From NCBI GenBank assembly GCA_900315485.1, contig OMZI01000002.1, positions 1 to 64,000 of the forward strand: DNA of 64,000 nucleotides, written 5' to 3'. Position 1 is the stretch's first letter; each line of letters begins with the position of its first letter. This stretch comes from an uncultured Eubacteriales bacterium. GTDB taxonomy: Bacteria > Bacillota > Clostridia > Peptostreptococcales > Anaerovoracaceae. Below the pieces are notes generated by a model, which was not told where the DNA came from, did no database searches, and worked only from the letters and a program-made list of their open reading frames with translations. Below, one piece after another: positions 1 to 7,500 of this stretch. The translations under genes and the position numbers were made by a program.

Positions 1-1
1 T

Positions 2-793
2 AATCATCCGAAATATGAAGGACATGTTCTGGAAGACCCGTACATCAGCAGCGCGGTCAATGCGTTATCGGACGCACTGGAAAGCCATGGCTATTTTTTC
101 ATGCTGAAGAAGACAAGTGACATTATGGATATTGTCCCCTTCGCATCCATGTGGAATATGGATGGAATGGTCATCATGGGGTTCTGCGAAGATGAGTATC
201 AGAAACTTCGTGACCGCATCAGGATACCGTTTGTTGTATTTGACGGTTTTTTCCAGAATGACAGAAACATCTGCAACCTGATGCTGGATGATTATGACGG
301 AGGAAGGCAGGTAGGTGCGTTTTTCAGAGAAAACGGCAGAGAGAAGATATTATTTATAGCGGACAATCGGCTGAAACCGGATTTCGACAGATATGAGGGG
401 CTTTGCTCCGGGTATGGAAGAAAAGTGGATTTTCTGGAAGTACCTATGAGTAAAAAAGAAAGACAGGCACATTATCGGGATATCTTACCGGTATTTCGGG
501 ATTATGATTCAGTGTTTGCCGCATCGGATTATTATGCGGTTGAAATCATGTACTTTCTGATGCACGCGGGGGTACGCGTCCCGGAGGATATCTGGGTTGT
601 GGGATTTGACGACATGGAGCTGTGCAGAAATGTCATGCCGCAGTTATCTTCTGTACGGCAGGATGTGTTTTTGCGCGCGGAAAAAGCGGTGGAGTATCTG
701 GATCGGATGAAAACAGACAAAAGTTATTCTGTAACGGACAGAATTCCGGTACAGTTCGTTCCGCGGATGAGCTGTGGAAGAAGATCGTATTAA
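2..793 (+). CDS. LacI-family transcriptional regulator, 5' end outside window
   Basis: The frame is open from base 2, so the N-terminal helix-turn-helix lies upstream and only the last 263 residues are visible. What remains matches the periplasmic-binding-protein-like effector domain of LacI/GalR regulators: a stretch of the type LDDYDGGRQVGAFF followed by a KILFIADN strand, then DSVFAASDYYAVEIMYFL and VPEDIWVVGFDDMELC, which is the usual 'vPeDisvvGfDD' signature. These proteins normally bind an operator as dimers and release it when a sugar or related ligand binds. The target genes are not in view. The next recognisable reading frame downstream is a fragment, so nothing here shows what it controls. 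Confidence 0.85.
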   Translation, partial: NHPKYEGHVLEDPYISSAVNALSDALESHGYFFMLKKTSDIMDIVPFASMWNMDGMVIMGFCEDEYQKLRDRIRIPFVVFDGFFQNDRNICNLMLDDYDGGRQVGAFFRENGREKILFIADNRLKPDFDRYEGLCSGYGRKVDFLEVPMSKKERQAHYRDILPVFRDYDSVFAASDYYAVEIMYFLMHAGVRVPEDIWVVGFDDMELCRNVMPQLSSVRQDVFLRAEKAVEYLDRMKTDKSYSVTDRIPVQFVPRMSCGRRSY

Positions 794-890
794 AAGGAAT
801 AAAGTCGGCTGCAAAGCGGAATATCGCGGAGACGATTATGGATTCACGGTAAGATTCCACCGGCACTGCGGAGAAAGCTGGGGGACAGGC

Positions 891-923
891 GTGAGTGCCA
901 ATGTCCCTCACGGTGGCACTCAC
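891..923. repeat. Perfect 10-bp inverted repeat
   Basis: GTGAGTGCCA at 891-900 is the exact reverse complement of 914-923, with a 13-nt loop. It overlaps the presumed start of the winged-helix fragment. There is no T-run, so it is not an ordinary terminator. It could be an operator or the junction of a decayed insertion. Confidence 0.4.
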
Positions 924-1128
924 GACGAAGAAAAAAATAAGAGAATCCTATGAATCCAGCATTCTATCAATGGTGAAGTCAAATAACAGAATTACCCGGA
1001 AAGAAATGGCGGAAAAGTTATCAATCAGTCTCCGTTCTCTTCAAAGGATAATTAACGAAATGGATGAATTACATTACGTTGGAAGCGGAAATCACGGACA
1101 TTGGGAGATCAGGCATGATCAATATTGA
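895..1128 (+). pseudogene. Winged-helix DNA-binding fragment (C-terminal piece of a larger protein)
   Basis: This 77-codon frame starts at a GTG directly after an in-frame TGA. Residues about 15-72 read as a winged helix: ESYESSILSMVKSNNRITRK, then the recognition helix SISLRSLQRIINEMDEL and a wing ending GSGNHGHWEI. In Clostridia this arrangement is typical of the extreme C-terminus of AAA_4/AlbA-type ATP-binding proteins, which are several hundred residues long. No N-terminal part is visible, so it is most likely a remnant. It sits immediately left of the attachment-site scars, which fits damage by repeated integration. A short stand-alone regulator is possible but less likely. Confidence 0.4.
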
Positions 1129-1370
1129 CTTCGCGCAAGGGGACTGATAAGACGACTGATTCAGGCATAGAAGCCAGTGGGTACAAATTGGGTACACCAG
1201 CCGCGAAACAGTCTGAACTAAGAACAGCCGTGAGTACATTTTGAGTACACTTTGAGTGCGATATAAATTAATGTGATCCAAATGCGTGATAAAATCGAGA
1301 AAAAGTAGCGTATGCGCTACACAAATCACGCGGATTTCTTTATGGAGACTCGAGCTGGAATAGTTGAATC
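1129..1370. other. Non-coding stretch with 11-bp-phased direct repeats (attachment-site scars)
   Basis: No gene was found. The stretch contains GGGTACA at 1179 and 1190, then GAGTACA at 1232 and 1243 with a degenerate third copy GAGTGCG at 1254. All spacings are exactly 11 bp, one helical turn. The same design with GATACTA occurs at 1434/1445. A near-palindrome GTAGCGTATGCGCTAC lies at 1305-1320. Phased direct repeats of this sort are typical of tyrosine-recombinase attachment regions. The assignment is by architecture only. Confidence 0.45.
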
Positions 1371-1520
1371 TGGAAAGCCACATTGCTGAACCCGTTGAAA
1401 TCACTGCGTTTCAGCGATCGGCCAAAATCCCGTGATACTAATTTGATACTAAAAATCAACCAAAAATCTTCAGACGCCGGAGTGCTACATTTTCCAAGCA
1501 CTTCGGCGTTTTTTCGTTGT
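1371..1520. repeat. Direct repeat A: candidate left attachment site of the mobile island
   Basis: About 148 bp align nearly end to end with 22597-22745 (site B) with only scattered differences. Shared parts in order: TGGAAAGCCA, then CCCGTTGAAATCACTGCG with TTTCAGCGATCG, then two GATACT units 11 bp apart (1434 and 1445), then a terminator hairpin at 1475-1514. The two copies bracket a parAB/relaxase module, so they are best read as attL and attR. A third, degraded copy lies at 37391-37580. Confidence 0.6.
1475..1514 (+). terminator. Intrinsic terminator inside repeat A
   Basis: A 12-bp stem (CGCCGGAGTGCT with AGCACTTCGGCG, one G-T pair) is followed by six T. The same hairpin with small changes is present at 22701-22738 and 37542-37580. 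Confidence 0.8.
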
Positions 1521-1617
1521 TGAAATATGCGTGAGATCCGGGAGAATTCGCATAATTCTCAATTGATGTCTCATAAGATAAACTAGGACCATAAAGAAGT
1601 CAAGGAGGTGCACAGCA
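1521..1617. promoter_or_regulatory. Leader upstream of the first island gene, shared with site C
   Basis: It contains a 7-bp inverted repeat GAGAATT/AATTCTC (1542-1560), the string ATTCGCATAATTCTCA at 1546 and CATAAGATAAACT at 1572. Near-identical strings occur at 37601 and 37627 with the same 26-bp spacing, downstream of the third terminator copy. This suggests a conserved end or promoter region of the element family. The ribosome site CAAGGAGGTG lies just before the start at 1618. Confidence 0.4.
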
Positions 1618-1758
1618 ATGTTCAGGCCTAAGTATAAATTCAGTTATGACGAAATAAGAATCATAGTTATGGCTCTTGTAGAGCTTAAGAACCAGCTGAT
1701 CGCAGAAGGCAGATACACAGATGCGGTAGATGACCTTCTTGTTAAGTTCGTTGATTAG
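1618..1758 (+). CDS. Small 46-residue protein at the left end of the island
   Basis: An ATG sits 7-8 nt after the strong ribosome site AAGGAGGTG. The product begins MFRPKYKFSYDEIRIIVMAL and ends DDLLVKFVD; it is predicted to be mostly helical, charged and without membrane segments. Small proteins of this kind are often the first frame of Firmicute integrative elements, but I know of no function for it. The position just inside the left attachment-like repeat and the good ribosome site argue that it is real. A terminator-like hairpin follows at 1790. Confidence 0.6.
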   Translation: MFRPKYKFSYDEIRIIVMALVELKNQLIAEGRYTDAVDDLLVKFVD

Positions 1759-1789
1759 TTTGCTCCTTTCAGTTTCGGCTGATATACAT

Positions 1790-1819
1790 GGCTCTGCACA
1801 ATGGAGTGCGGGGCTTTTA
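1790..1819 (+). terminator. Terminator-like hairpin in the leader of the pre-parA gene
   Basis: GCTCTGCAC (1791-1799) pairs with GTGCGGGGC (1806-1814) over a 6-nt loop, then TTTTA. It ends about 38 nt before the next start codon, and the ribosome site lies in between. It is one of five such leader hairpins in the island. Confidence 0.55.
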
Positions 1820-1856
1820 TATTGCAGCCGGAGATATCCGGAGAAAGGACCATATT

Positions 1857-2402
1857 ATGAGAAAGACTATTAAAACCAAAGATGATGTTGCTAAGGAAAA
1901 GGAACAGGAAATGGCAAAACTGAAACAGGATGAGTTCTATGCTGAACCGGATGAACTGGATAATGATGTTGAAGCAATATCTGTTCCGGACATATCGGTG
2001 CTCCTTGATAAAAAGATTCCGCTCCAGCCGGAATTTCAGCTTATTTATGATATTGCCAGTCAGCTCGCAGCTATGACGGCATTGAAGCTTGACAAGGTGC
2101 TGATTCAGACAAGCCCGAGTGTTGCAAAGGAACTGGCCAGAAAACTTGAGGACAGTGATGGTGAGACGATGGTCTCAATGCTGCAGGCCATATTCCTGGT
2201 TAATGGAATGGTTGGTGCTTCAGAGGACCTGAACGCTCTCAGATTATGTAAAAAGTACGATGACACTGTATATATGTTCTTTCAGGATGAAATGCTGGAT
2301 ACCGAAATATTTGACTGGTGCAGGATCGATGAGATGTTCAGGAACTACTACGAAAAGAAAAGAAGAAATCTGATCCAGTTTCCGCTGGAGGTGACGAACT
2401 GA
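1857..2402 (+). CDS. Hypothetical protein preceding parA
   Basis: The start at 1857 was chosen over an in-frame ATG at 1788 because GGAGAAAGG sits just before it and the longer version would run through the hairpin at 1790-1819. The 181-residue product has a lysine/glutamate-rich head, an acidic segment, and a helical body ending RNYYEKKRRNLIQFPLEV. No known domain is recognised. Its stop codon shares one base with the parA start, so translation is coupled. It may be an accessory segregation or regulatory protein of the island, judged from position only. Confidence 0.65.
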   Translation: MRKTIKTKDDVAKEKEQEMAKLKQDEFYAEPDELDNDVEAISVPDISVLLDKKIPLQPEFQLIYDIASQLAAMTALKLDKVLIQTSPSVAKELARKLEDSDGETMVSMLQAIFLVNGMVGASEDLNALRLCKKYDDTVYMFFQDEMLDTEIFDWCRIDEMFRNYYEKKRRNLIQFPLEVTN

Positions 2403-3220
2403 TGACGAAAACAATAGCTATATGTAATCAGAAGGGTGGTGTCGGTAAAACAACAACGACCCTGAATCTAGGTGTCGGATTAGCAAGGCAGGGAAAGAGA
2501 GTTCTGCTCGTCGATGCGGATCCGCAAAGCGACCTAACATCCAGTCTCGGATGGAACGGTGATACGCTTGAGAAGTCACTCGGAAGACTGATGTATCTGG
2601 CAACTCAGGAATATAAGCCGGTAGTGCAGGATTCGATAATCCACCATCCTGAGGGGATAGATCTAATACCGTCCAACCTGGATCTTTCTTCAATGGAGAC
2701 TCAACTTGTAAATGCTATGAGCAGAGAAAAGATCCTCTCTAATCTCCTGAGGGATGTGAAGAAAGATTATGACTATATCCTTATAGACTGTATGCCGTCG
2801 CTCGGCATGATCACTATCAATGCACTCACTGCAGCAGACTCAGTTATCATACCGGTACAGGCTCAATTCCTGCCGGCTAAGGGCATGACGCAGCTGATGA
2901 GGAGTATAGATATGGTCAGGAACCATACAAACGATAAACTTCAGATCGGTGGCATAGTCATGACTTTGGTAGATAATCGCACTAACCTTGCAAAGGAAGT
3001 CATAGATACTATCAGAACAAAGTACGGGATGCAGATCAGGATTTTCGATACACAGATACCTGTTGCGGTCAAGGCAGCTGAAGCATCCAAGGTCGGTCAA
3101 AGTATCTATGAATATGACCGTGATTCCAAACCAGCAAAAGCATATGATGCATTAACGAAAGAGGTGATGAGACTTGGCGAACGAGAAAAGCGTAGAGATG
3201 AGACTGCCATCGCTCGATGA
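2402..3220 (+). CDS. parA: ParA/Soj-type chromosome or plasmid partition ATPase
   Basis: This is a 272-residue deviant-Walker ATPase. KGGVGKTT (residues 11-18) is the ParA/MinD-type Walker A with its signature lysine. LLVDADPQSDLT (about 35-46) is Walker A', and YILIDCMPSLG is the Walker B region. Length is normal for Soj-like ParA without an N-terminal HTH. ParA binds DNA non-specifically and is stimulated by ParB, positioning an extrachromosomal or circularised element. It overlaps the gene before by one base and parB by 47 bases, giving a tight three-gene operon. Its presence suggests that the island has, or had, a circular form that must be kept at cell division. Confidence 0.93.
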   Translation: MTKTIAICNQKGGVGKTTTTLNLGVGLARQGKRVLLVDADPQSDLTSSLGWNGDTLEKSLGRLMYLATQEYKPVVQDSIIHHPEGIDLIPSNLDLSSMETQLVNAMSREKILSNLLRDVKKDYDYILIDCMPSLGMITINALTAADSVIIPVQAQFLPAKGMTQLMRSIDMVRNHTNDKLQIGGIVMTLVDNRTNLAKEVIDTIRTKYGMQIRIFDTQIPVAVKAAEASKVGQSIYEYDRDSKPAKAYDALTKEVMRLGEREKRRDETAIAR

Positions 3221-4124
3221 GCTGTTCTCATCGCAGGAAGAGAGAGACGATGCTAAGCTGAAACGCATATATGAGATCCCTATTGATGAGATAGATCCAT
3301 TCCCGGATCATCCATTCAAGGTCAGGGACGATGAGGATATGCAGAATCTGGTCGAAAGCATCAGGACACAGGGGGTTATAACTCCTTGTATGGTCAGGAA
3401 AAAAGATGATGGGCGATATGAGCTTATCTCCGGACACAGGAGAAAACGTGCTTGCGAACTCATAGGCATGGACACACTGCGGTGTGAGATAGTAGAGTTG
3501 TCGAAGGATGAAGCAACTATCCTGATGACAGAGTCTAATTTCCAAAGAACCACAATCCTCCCATCAGAGAAGGCCTTTGCATATAAGATGAGACTTGAGG
3601 CTATGAAAAGATTGCCTGGAAGGCCAGCCAATAATTCTGCAACAGTGTTGCAGAATTTTGAGGGGAAGACAAGCCGTGAATTATTGAGTGAGCAAGTTGG
3701 AGAAAGCCATGAACAAGTAAGGAAATATATCCGCCTCACTGAACTTATTCCTGAGCTCCTGGATATGGTTGATGAGGGCAAGATAGCGCTCAGACCTGCT
3801 GTGGAACTGTCATATATTCCAAGGCTTCAGCAGGGACAGCTATGGGAAATCATGGATCTGGAGGACTGCACTCCGTCACATGCCCAGGCTATCAGGCTTA
3901 GGCGGCTTTCTGAAGAAGGAGTGCTCACACCTGAGGCTATGGAGCGGATCGTGATGGAGGTGAAGCCAAATCAGAAGGAGCGCTTGGTACTCAGAGGAGA
4001 GCGCTTCAGTAAGCTGTTCCCTCCGGATCTTCCCATGTCGAAGCGGGAGGATTATGTAGCTGCGGCTATGGAATTCTATGGCAGACATAGAGAGAAGCAG
4101 CGGACAAGAGATGATGCGAGGTAA
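3174..4124 (+). CDS. parB: ParB/RepB/Spo0J-family partition protein
   Basis: The 316-residue product starts at a TTG inside the end of parA. Residues about 30-130 form the ParB nuclease-like/CTPase fold, with VESIRTQGVITPCMV and ISGHRRKRACELIG (the GHRR motif), followed by TESNFQRTTILPSEKAFAY. An HTH-like region, LLSEQVGESHEQVRKYIRL, comes next with a helical C-terminus. ParB binds centromere-like parS sites and loads ParA. No exact chromosomal parS palindrome was seen in the window, so the element may use its own site. It forms an operon with parA. Confidence 0.9.
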   Translation: MANEKSVEMRLPSLDELFSSQEERDDAKLKRIYEIPIDEIDPFPDHPFKVRDDEDMQNLVESIRTQGVITPCMVRKKDDGRYELISGHRRKRACELIGMDTLRCEIVELSKDEATILMTESNFQRTTILPSEKAFAYKMRLEAMKRLPGRPANNSATVLQNFEGKTSRELLSEQVGESHEQVRKYIRLTELIPELLDMVDEGKIALRPAVELSYIPRLQQGQLWEIMDLEDCTPSHAQAIRLRRLSEEGVLTPEAMERIVMEVKPNQKERLVLRGERFSKLFPPDLPMSKREDYVAAAMEFYGRHREKQRTRDDAR

Positions 4125-4281
4125 CTTGTACCACATGCAGTAGCAATGATTTGTATTGTGGATACGTTTGCCAATCTCCTCCCCTGTAACCCCTCCTCTA
4201 GTACTACCAGTTACTACCCGAAGAAAAGAATAATAGAGTAAGTATAGTTAATATATTAAATAATAAGAGCTAAGCAAATTC

Positions 4282-4314
4282 GGCGTCCGTATCAGAAATG
4301 AACGGGCGCTTTTT
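4282..4314 (+). terminator. Terminator-like hairpin in the leader of the small membrane protein
   Basis: GCGTCCGT pairs with ACGGGCGC (one G-T pair) over an 11-nt loop, followed by six T. It ends only 23 nt before the ATG at 4338. It may end the parAB transcript, but the gap to the next start leaves no room for a promoter. Confidence 0.75.
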
Positions 4315-4337
4315 TGCGTGCTCGGAAAGGACGGCAT

Positions 4338-4511
4338 ATGACGAAAACCAAAGACAACAAACCGAATGACGAAGTGATCATGTGCACTGATGAGACAGGA
4401 GTGCAGCTCTATCTCAGCGAGAAAGCAGCCAACAGGCTCAGCTGGATCCTGACGGGGATCTGCATAGTCCTCAGCCTGCCTGTGATCATCCTCGCATTCA
4501 TGTGCATTTAG
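4338..4511 (+). CDS. Small single-pass membrane protein
   Basis: A 57-residue product beginning MTKTKDNKPNDEVIMC, with one membrane segment near the C-terminus (about residues 36-56, WILTGICIVLSLPVIILAF). The start at 4338 follows CGGAAAGGACGG; an in-frame upstream GTG at 4314 lies in the terminator's T-run. The coding end is 20 bp upstream of the adhesin start, so the two are probably co-transcribed. The function is unknown. It could help membrane export or anchoring of the adhesin, which is inference from adjacency alone. Confidence 0.55.
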   Translation: MTKTKDNKPNDEVIMCTDETGVQLYLSEKAANRLSWILTGICIVLSLPVIILAFMCI

Positions 4512-4531
4512 GAGAAAGGAGAAAAACCAAT

Positions 4532-7500
4532 ATGTGCAAAGAACGAATAAAGACAAGGCTTTTTGCGATCCTTCTTGTGTTCTGCATGCTGGCTTCATCC
4601 ATGCCACTGCTTGCCTATGCAGCAGAGGGCACTGAAGCAGAACCGGCTCAGCAGATCACAGAAGAAAAGCAGGAAGGAACTGAGACACAACCCTCACAGG
4701 AACCTGCCCCCAATGCAGAAAAAGCTGTGACGGAAATTGCAGAAAAGGCTGTTTCTGAAGCAGCCGAAGAGCCGGAAGCAGCGCAGAAAGCAGATAATAC
4801 TGAATCATCCGGAAAGACTGCAGCTCCACCGTTAAAGGCTGCAGCAAATGATGCTACTGATCCAGCCGAAGAGGATGACGGGACCGGTATTGAAACAGAC
4901 GAGCAGACTGATCTTCCGGAGGGCGGCCAGGAAGTAAAGTTCGTTTTTGATGGAGCAGATAAGCTCGAAGCATGGATCGAAGGCGTAAGCGAATCATCCT
5001 TCAGCAGGGATCCTGAAACCGGAGACGTAATCGTCGACTACGACATCACCATCAACAACAACGATACCATGACACTGAATGCCAACTCTGACATCATCTT
5101 CAAAGGCGTTGAAGGCAAGTGTTTGAACATCGGTGTCGGAAATGATCTGGATAATGCGAAGACAATCGTGACAGTCAGCCAGCCGGGCAAGCTTGCAACA
5201 GTAGGTACGACAGGCGAGTGTACTGTATATGTCAAGGTGACGGATACTCCGGAGGACATCGGAGAGACGATCGATGGAGATCCTGATGATTCGAATACTA
5301 CAGTTTCATACAGCTTCATCACTGCTGAAGACGATGAAGGTAAATACTATGGCAATGGCGATCCTGAAGTCCATTCATCTATCAAGAAGGGCGACAAGTT
5401 CACCGGATCAGCTGTCTGTGTATCCTGGAAGTACAACTGGGGTCCTGGTCCTTCTCATGCAGATATCAAGTGCACCACAGGAAAACTCAAGGGCAAGGTG
5501 ATCGGTACCGCATGTATCTCCGGAAAGTCCAAAGCACTGGCTCTCAAGGGTGCCAAGTTCTCCTATGTTGCCAAGGTCGTAAAGGTCGACAGCAAGAAGG
5601 GCAAAGTCACTTATGATGTCACCTTCTATCCGAGAGACCGTCATAACGTATCCTACGGAGAACTGAGTAACTTCCATGTTGCTACCCAGACGATGGCCGG
5701 CACTACAACACTCTCTCATGCTCCGCAGATCGATGTATCGGTTAAGAAGGTGGATACGCAGCCGCATTACAATCACCCTGAGAACTACAACGTCGGCGGC
5801 GCTCAGTTTCAGATCTATACGGATGAGGCATGTACCAAGAAGGCAACAGATGTTAAAGGAAACAACGCTCTTCTCACTATAACTGCTGATTCGACGGGTC
5901 ACAGCGGAACAAGCCAGACCATCACTCTGAAGAAACTCGACGGCACAGAATTCTACGTCAAGGAGATCAGCTGTCCTAAGGGTTACAAGCTTGCGGGAAT
6001 CGGAACTGTACAGGAAGACATGACCGTAGAAGAACCGAATGTGACCCCGCAGGTCAAAGTAATCAAGAAAGCAGCAGCTACGGACGTTGACTATCTGCAG
6101 TTCTCTAATAACTACACACTCAAGGGCGCTGAGTACACTATGTACTGTGACAGCGCTTGCACCAAGGTCGCAAAAGATATCGCAGGAAAGGAAGTGGTCT
6201 TTAAGACTGACGTTCTCGGACAGACTTCACCCGTAAGAGTGGATATGGGTGCTTACTGGGTCAAGGAGACCAAAGCCGCAAAGGGTTTCAAGAAGGATCC
6301 TAAGACTTACAGCTTCACACTCACAGAAGCACATGAGGAGAAACCTTATGAAGTCACTTCCACAGAAGAGCCGGCATATAAGGATCCCGGACTCAAGGTT
6401 TTCAAATTCGATCCTACCGGAGCAAAGGGCTGGAAGCGTCTTGTCAATGCTGAGTTCACTATCAAGTACTATGATGTGACTGTGCCTTATGCCGATGAGA
6501 ACGATATAGATCCGGCAACAGTTGATCTTTCGGGTAAGACACCAGTGCGTCAGTGGACATTCAAGACGAGAAAGATGCCTACAGACGATCCGACCGTGAT
6601 CATGGCAGGATTTGACTGGGACAGTGATGATCCAGTCAGCGGTGATGAGTTCCTGACTGAAGGCGGCAGCCGTATCCTTCCATGCGGCTTCTACACGATT
6701 GAGGAAACTGAGTCACCTACAGGTCTTTCGCTTTTCGAGAAGGTATATCACGGCAAAGTTTATCAGCCTGCAAACGGAGCAGCTGCAAGCATCTATACAG
6801 AGGATGCATCGGCTGACGGACAGATAATCACAAAGGTCAATGTCCCGAATAAGCCACAGCATGTGACTATCGGTATAAAAAAGCAGGATGCCGAATCACA
6901 GACATCCGTAGCAAAGGGGCAGGCAAGCAATGAGAGAAAGAGCGATTTCGGTTCACTTGCCGGTGCTAAGTATGAAGTCTACTTCGATAACGATGAGACA
7001 GAGAAGCCTGAGATCGTCGGAACTATCACTACAGACGAAAAAGGTGAAGCTTACCTCACCAAGAGGATGGCAGGCAGGCCTGAAGCCATAGGTGACGACC
7101 TTGAACCCGGAACATACTATGTCAAGGAAGTAAAAGCATCTCCTGGTTATGTGATCGATAAATATATCCTCAAGGATGGTAAGACCGAAGAGGTCAAGTT
7201 CGGCAAGATCGAAGTTATCTGTGGCTACAGAAAAGATGGTCAGGCCGTAACCAAGACCATTACAGGCGATTACGGCGATGGAATGCATCTTTTCAGAACA
7301 AGAGCTGAGAATGAGAGTACAGAGATCTTCAATTACACAGTAACTTCAAACGACTGGTCGCATGAGACTCACATCAGGAAGACTGATGCAGCTACAGGCA
7401 AAGAACTTCCTGGTGCCAAGCTCCAGATCATCAATACTGATGGACAGGTGGTTGAGGAGTGGACATCGACTTCTGAAGAACACATCGTATGGGCACTTCC

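Noticed and set aside
622-852. 76-codon open frame after the LacI gene
   Set aside because: It mostly overlaps the end of the LacI gene in another frame and lacks a ribosome site.
1179-1260. Phased repeats as plasmid replication iterons
   Set aside because: No replication initiator gene is adjacent, and the same design recurs at the borders of the island and cassette, which fits recombination sites better.
1371-1520. tRNA or tmRNA 3' end as the integration target
   Set aside because: No complete cloverleaf or T-loop with acceptor arm could be built in either orientation around the repeats.
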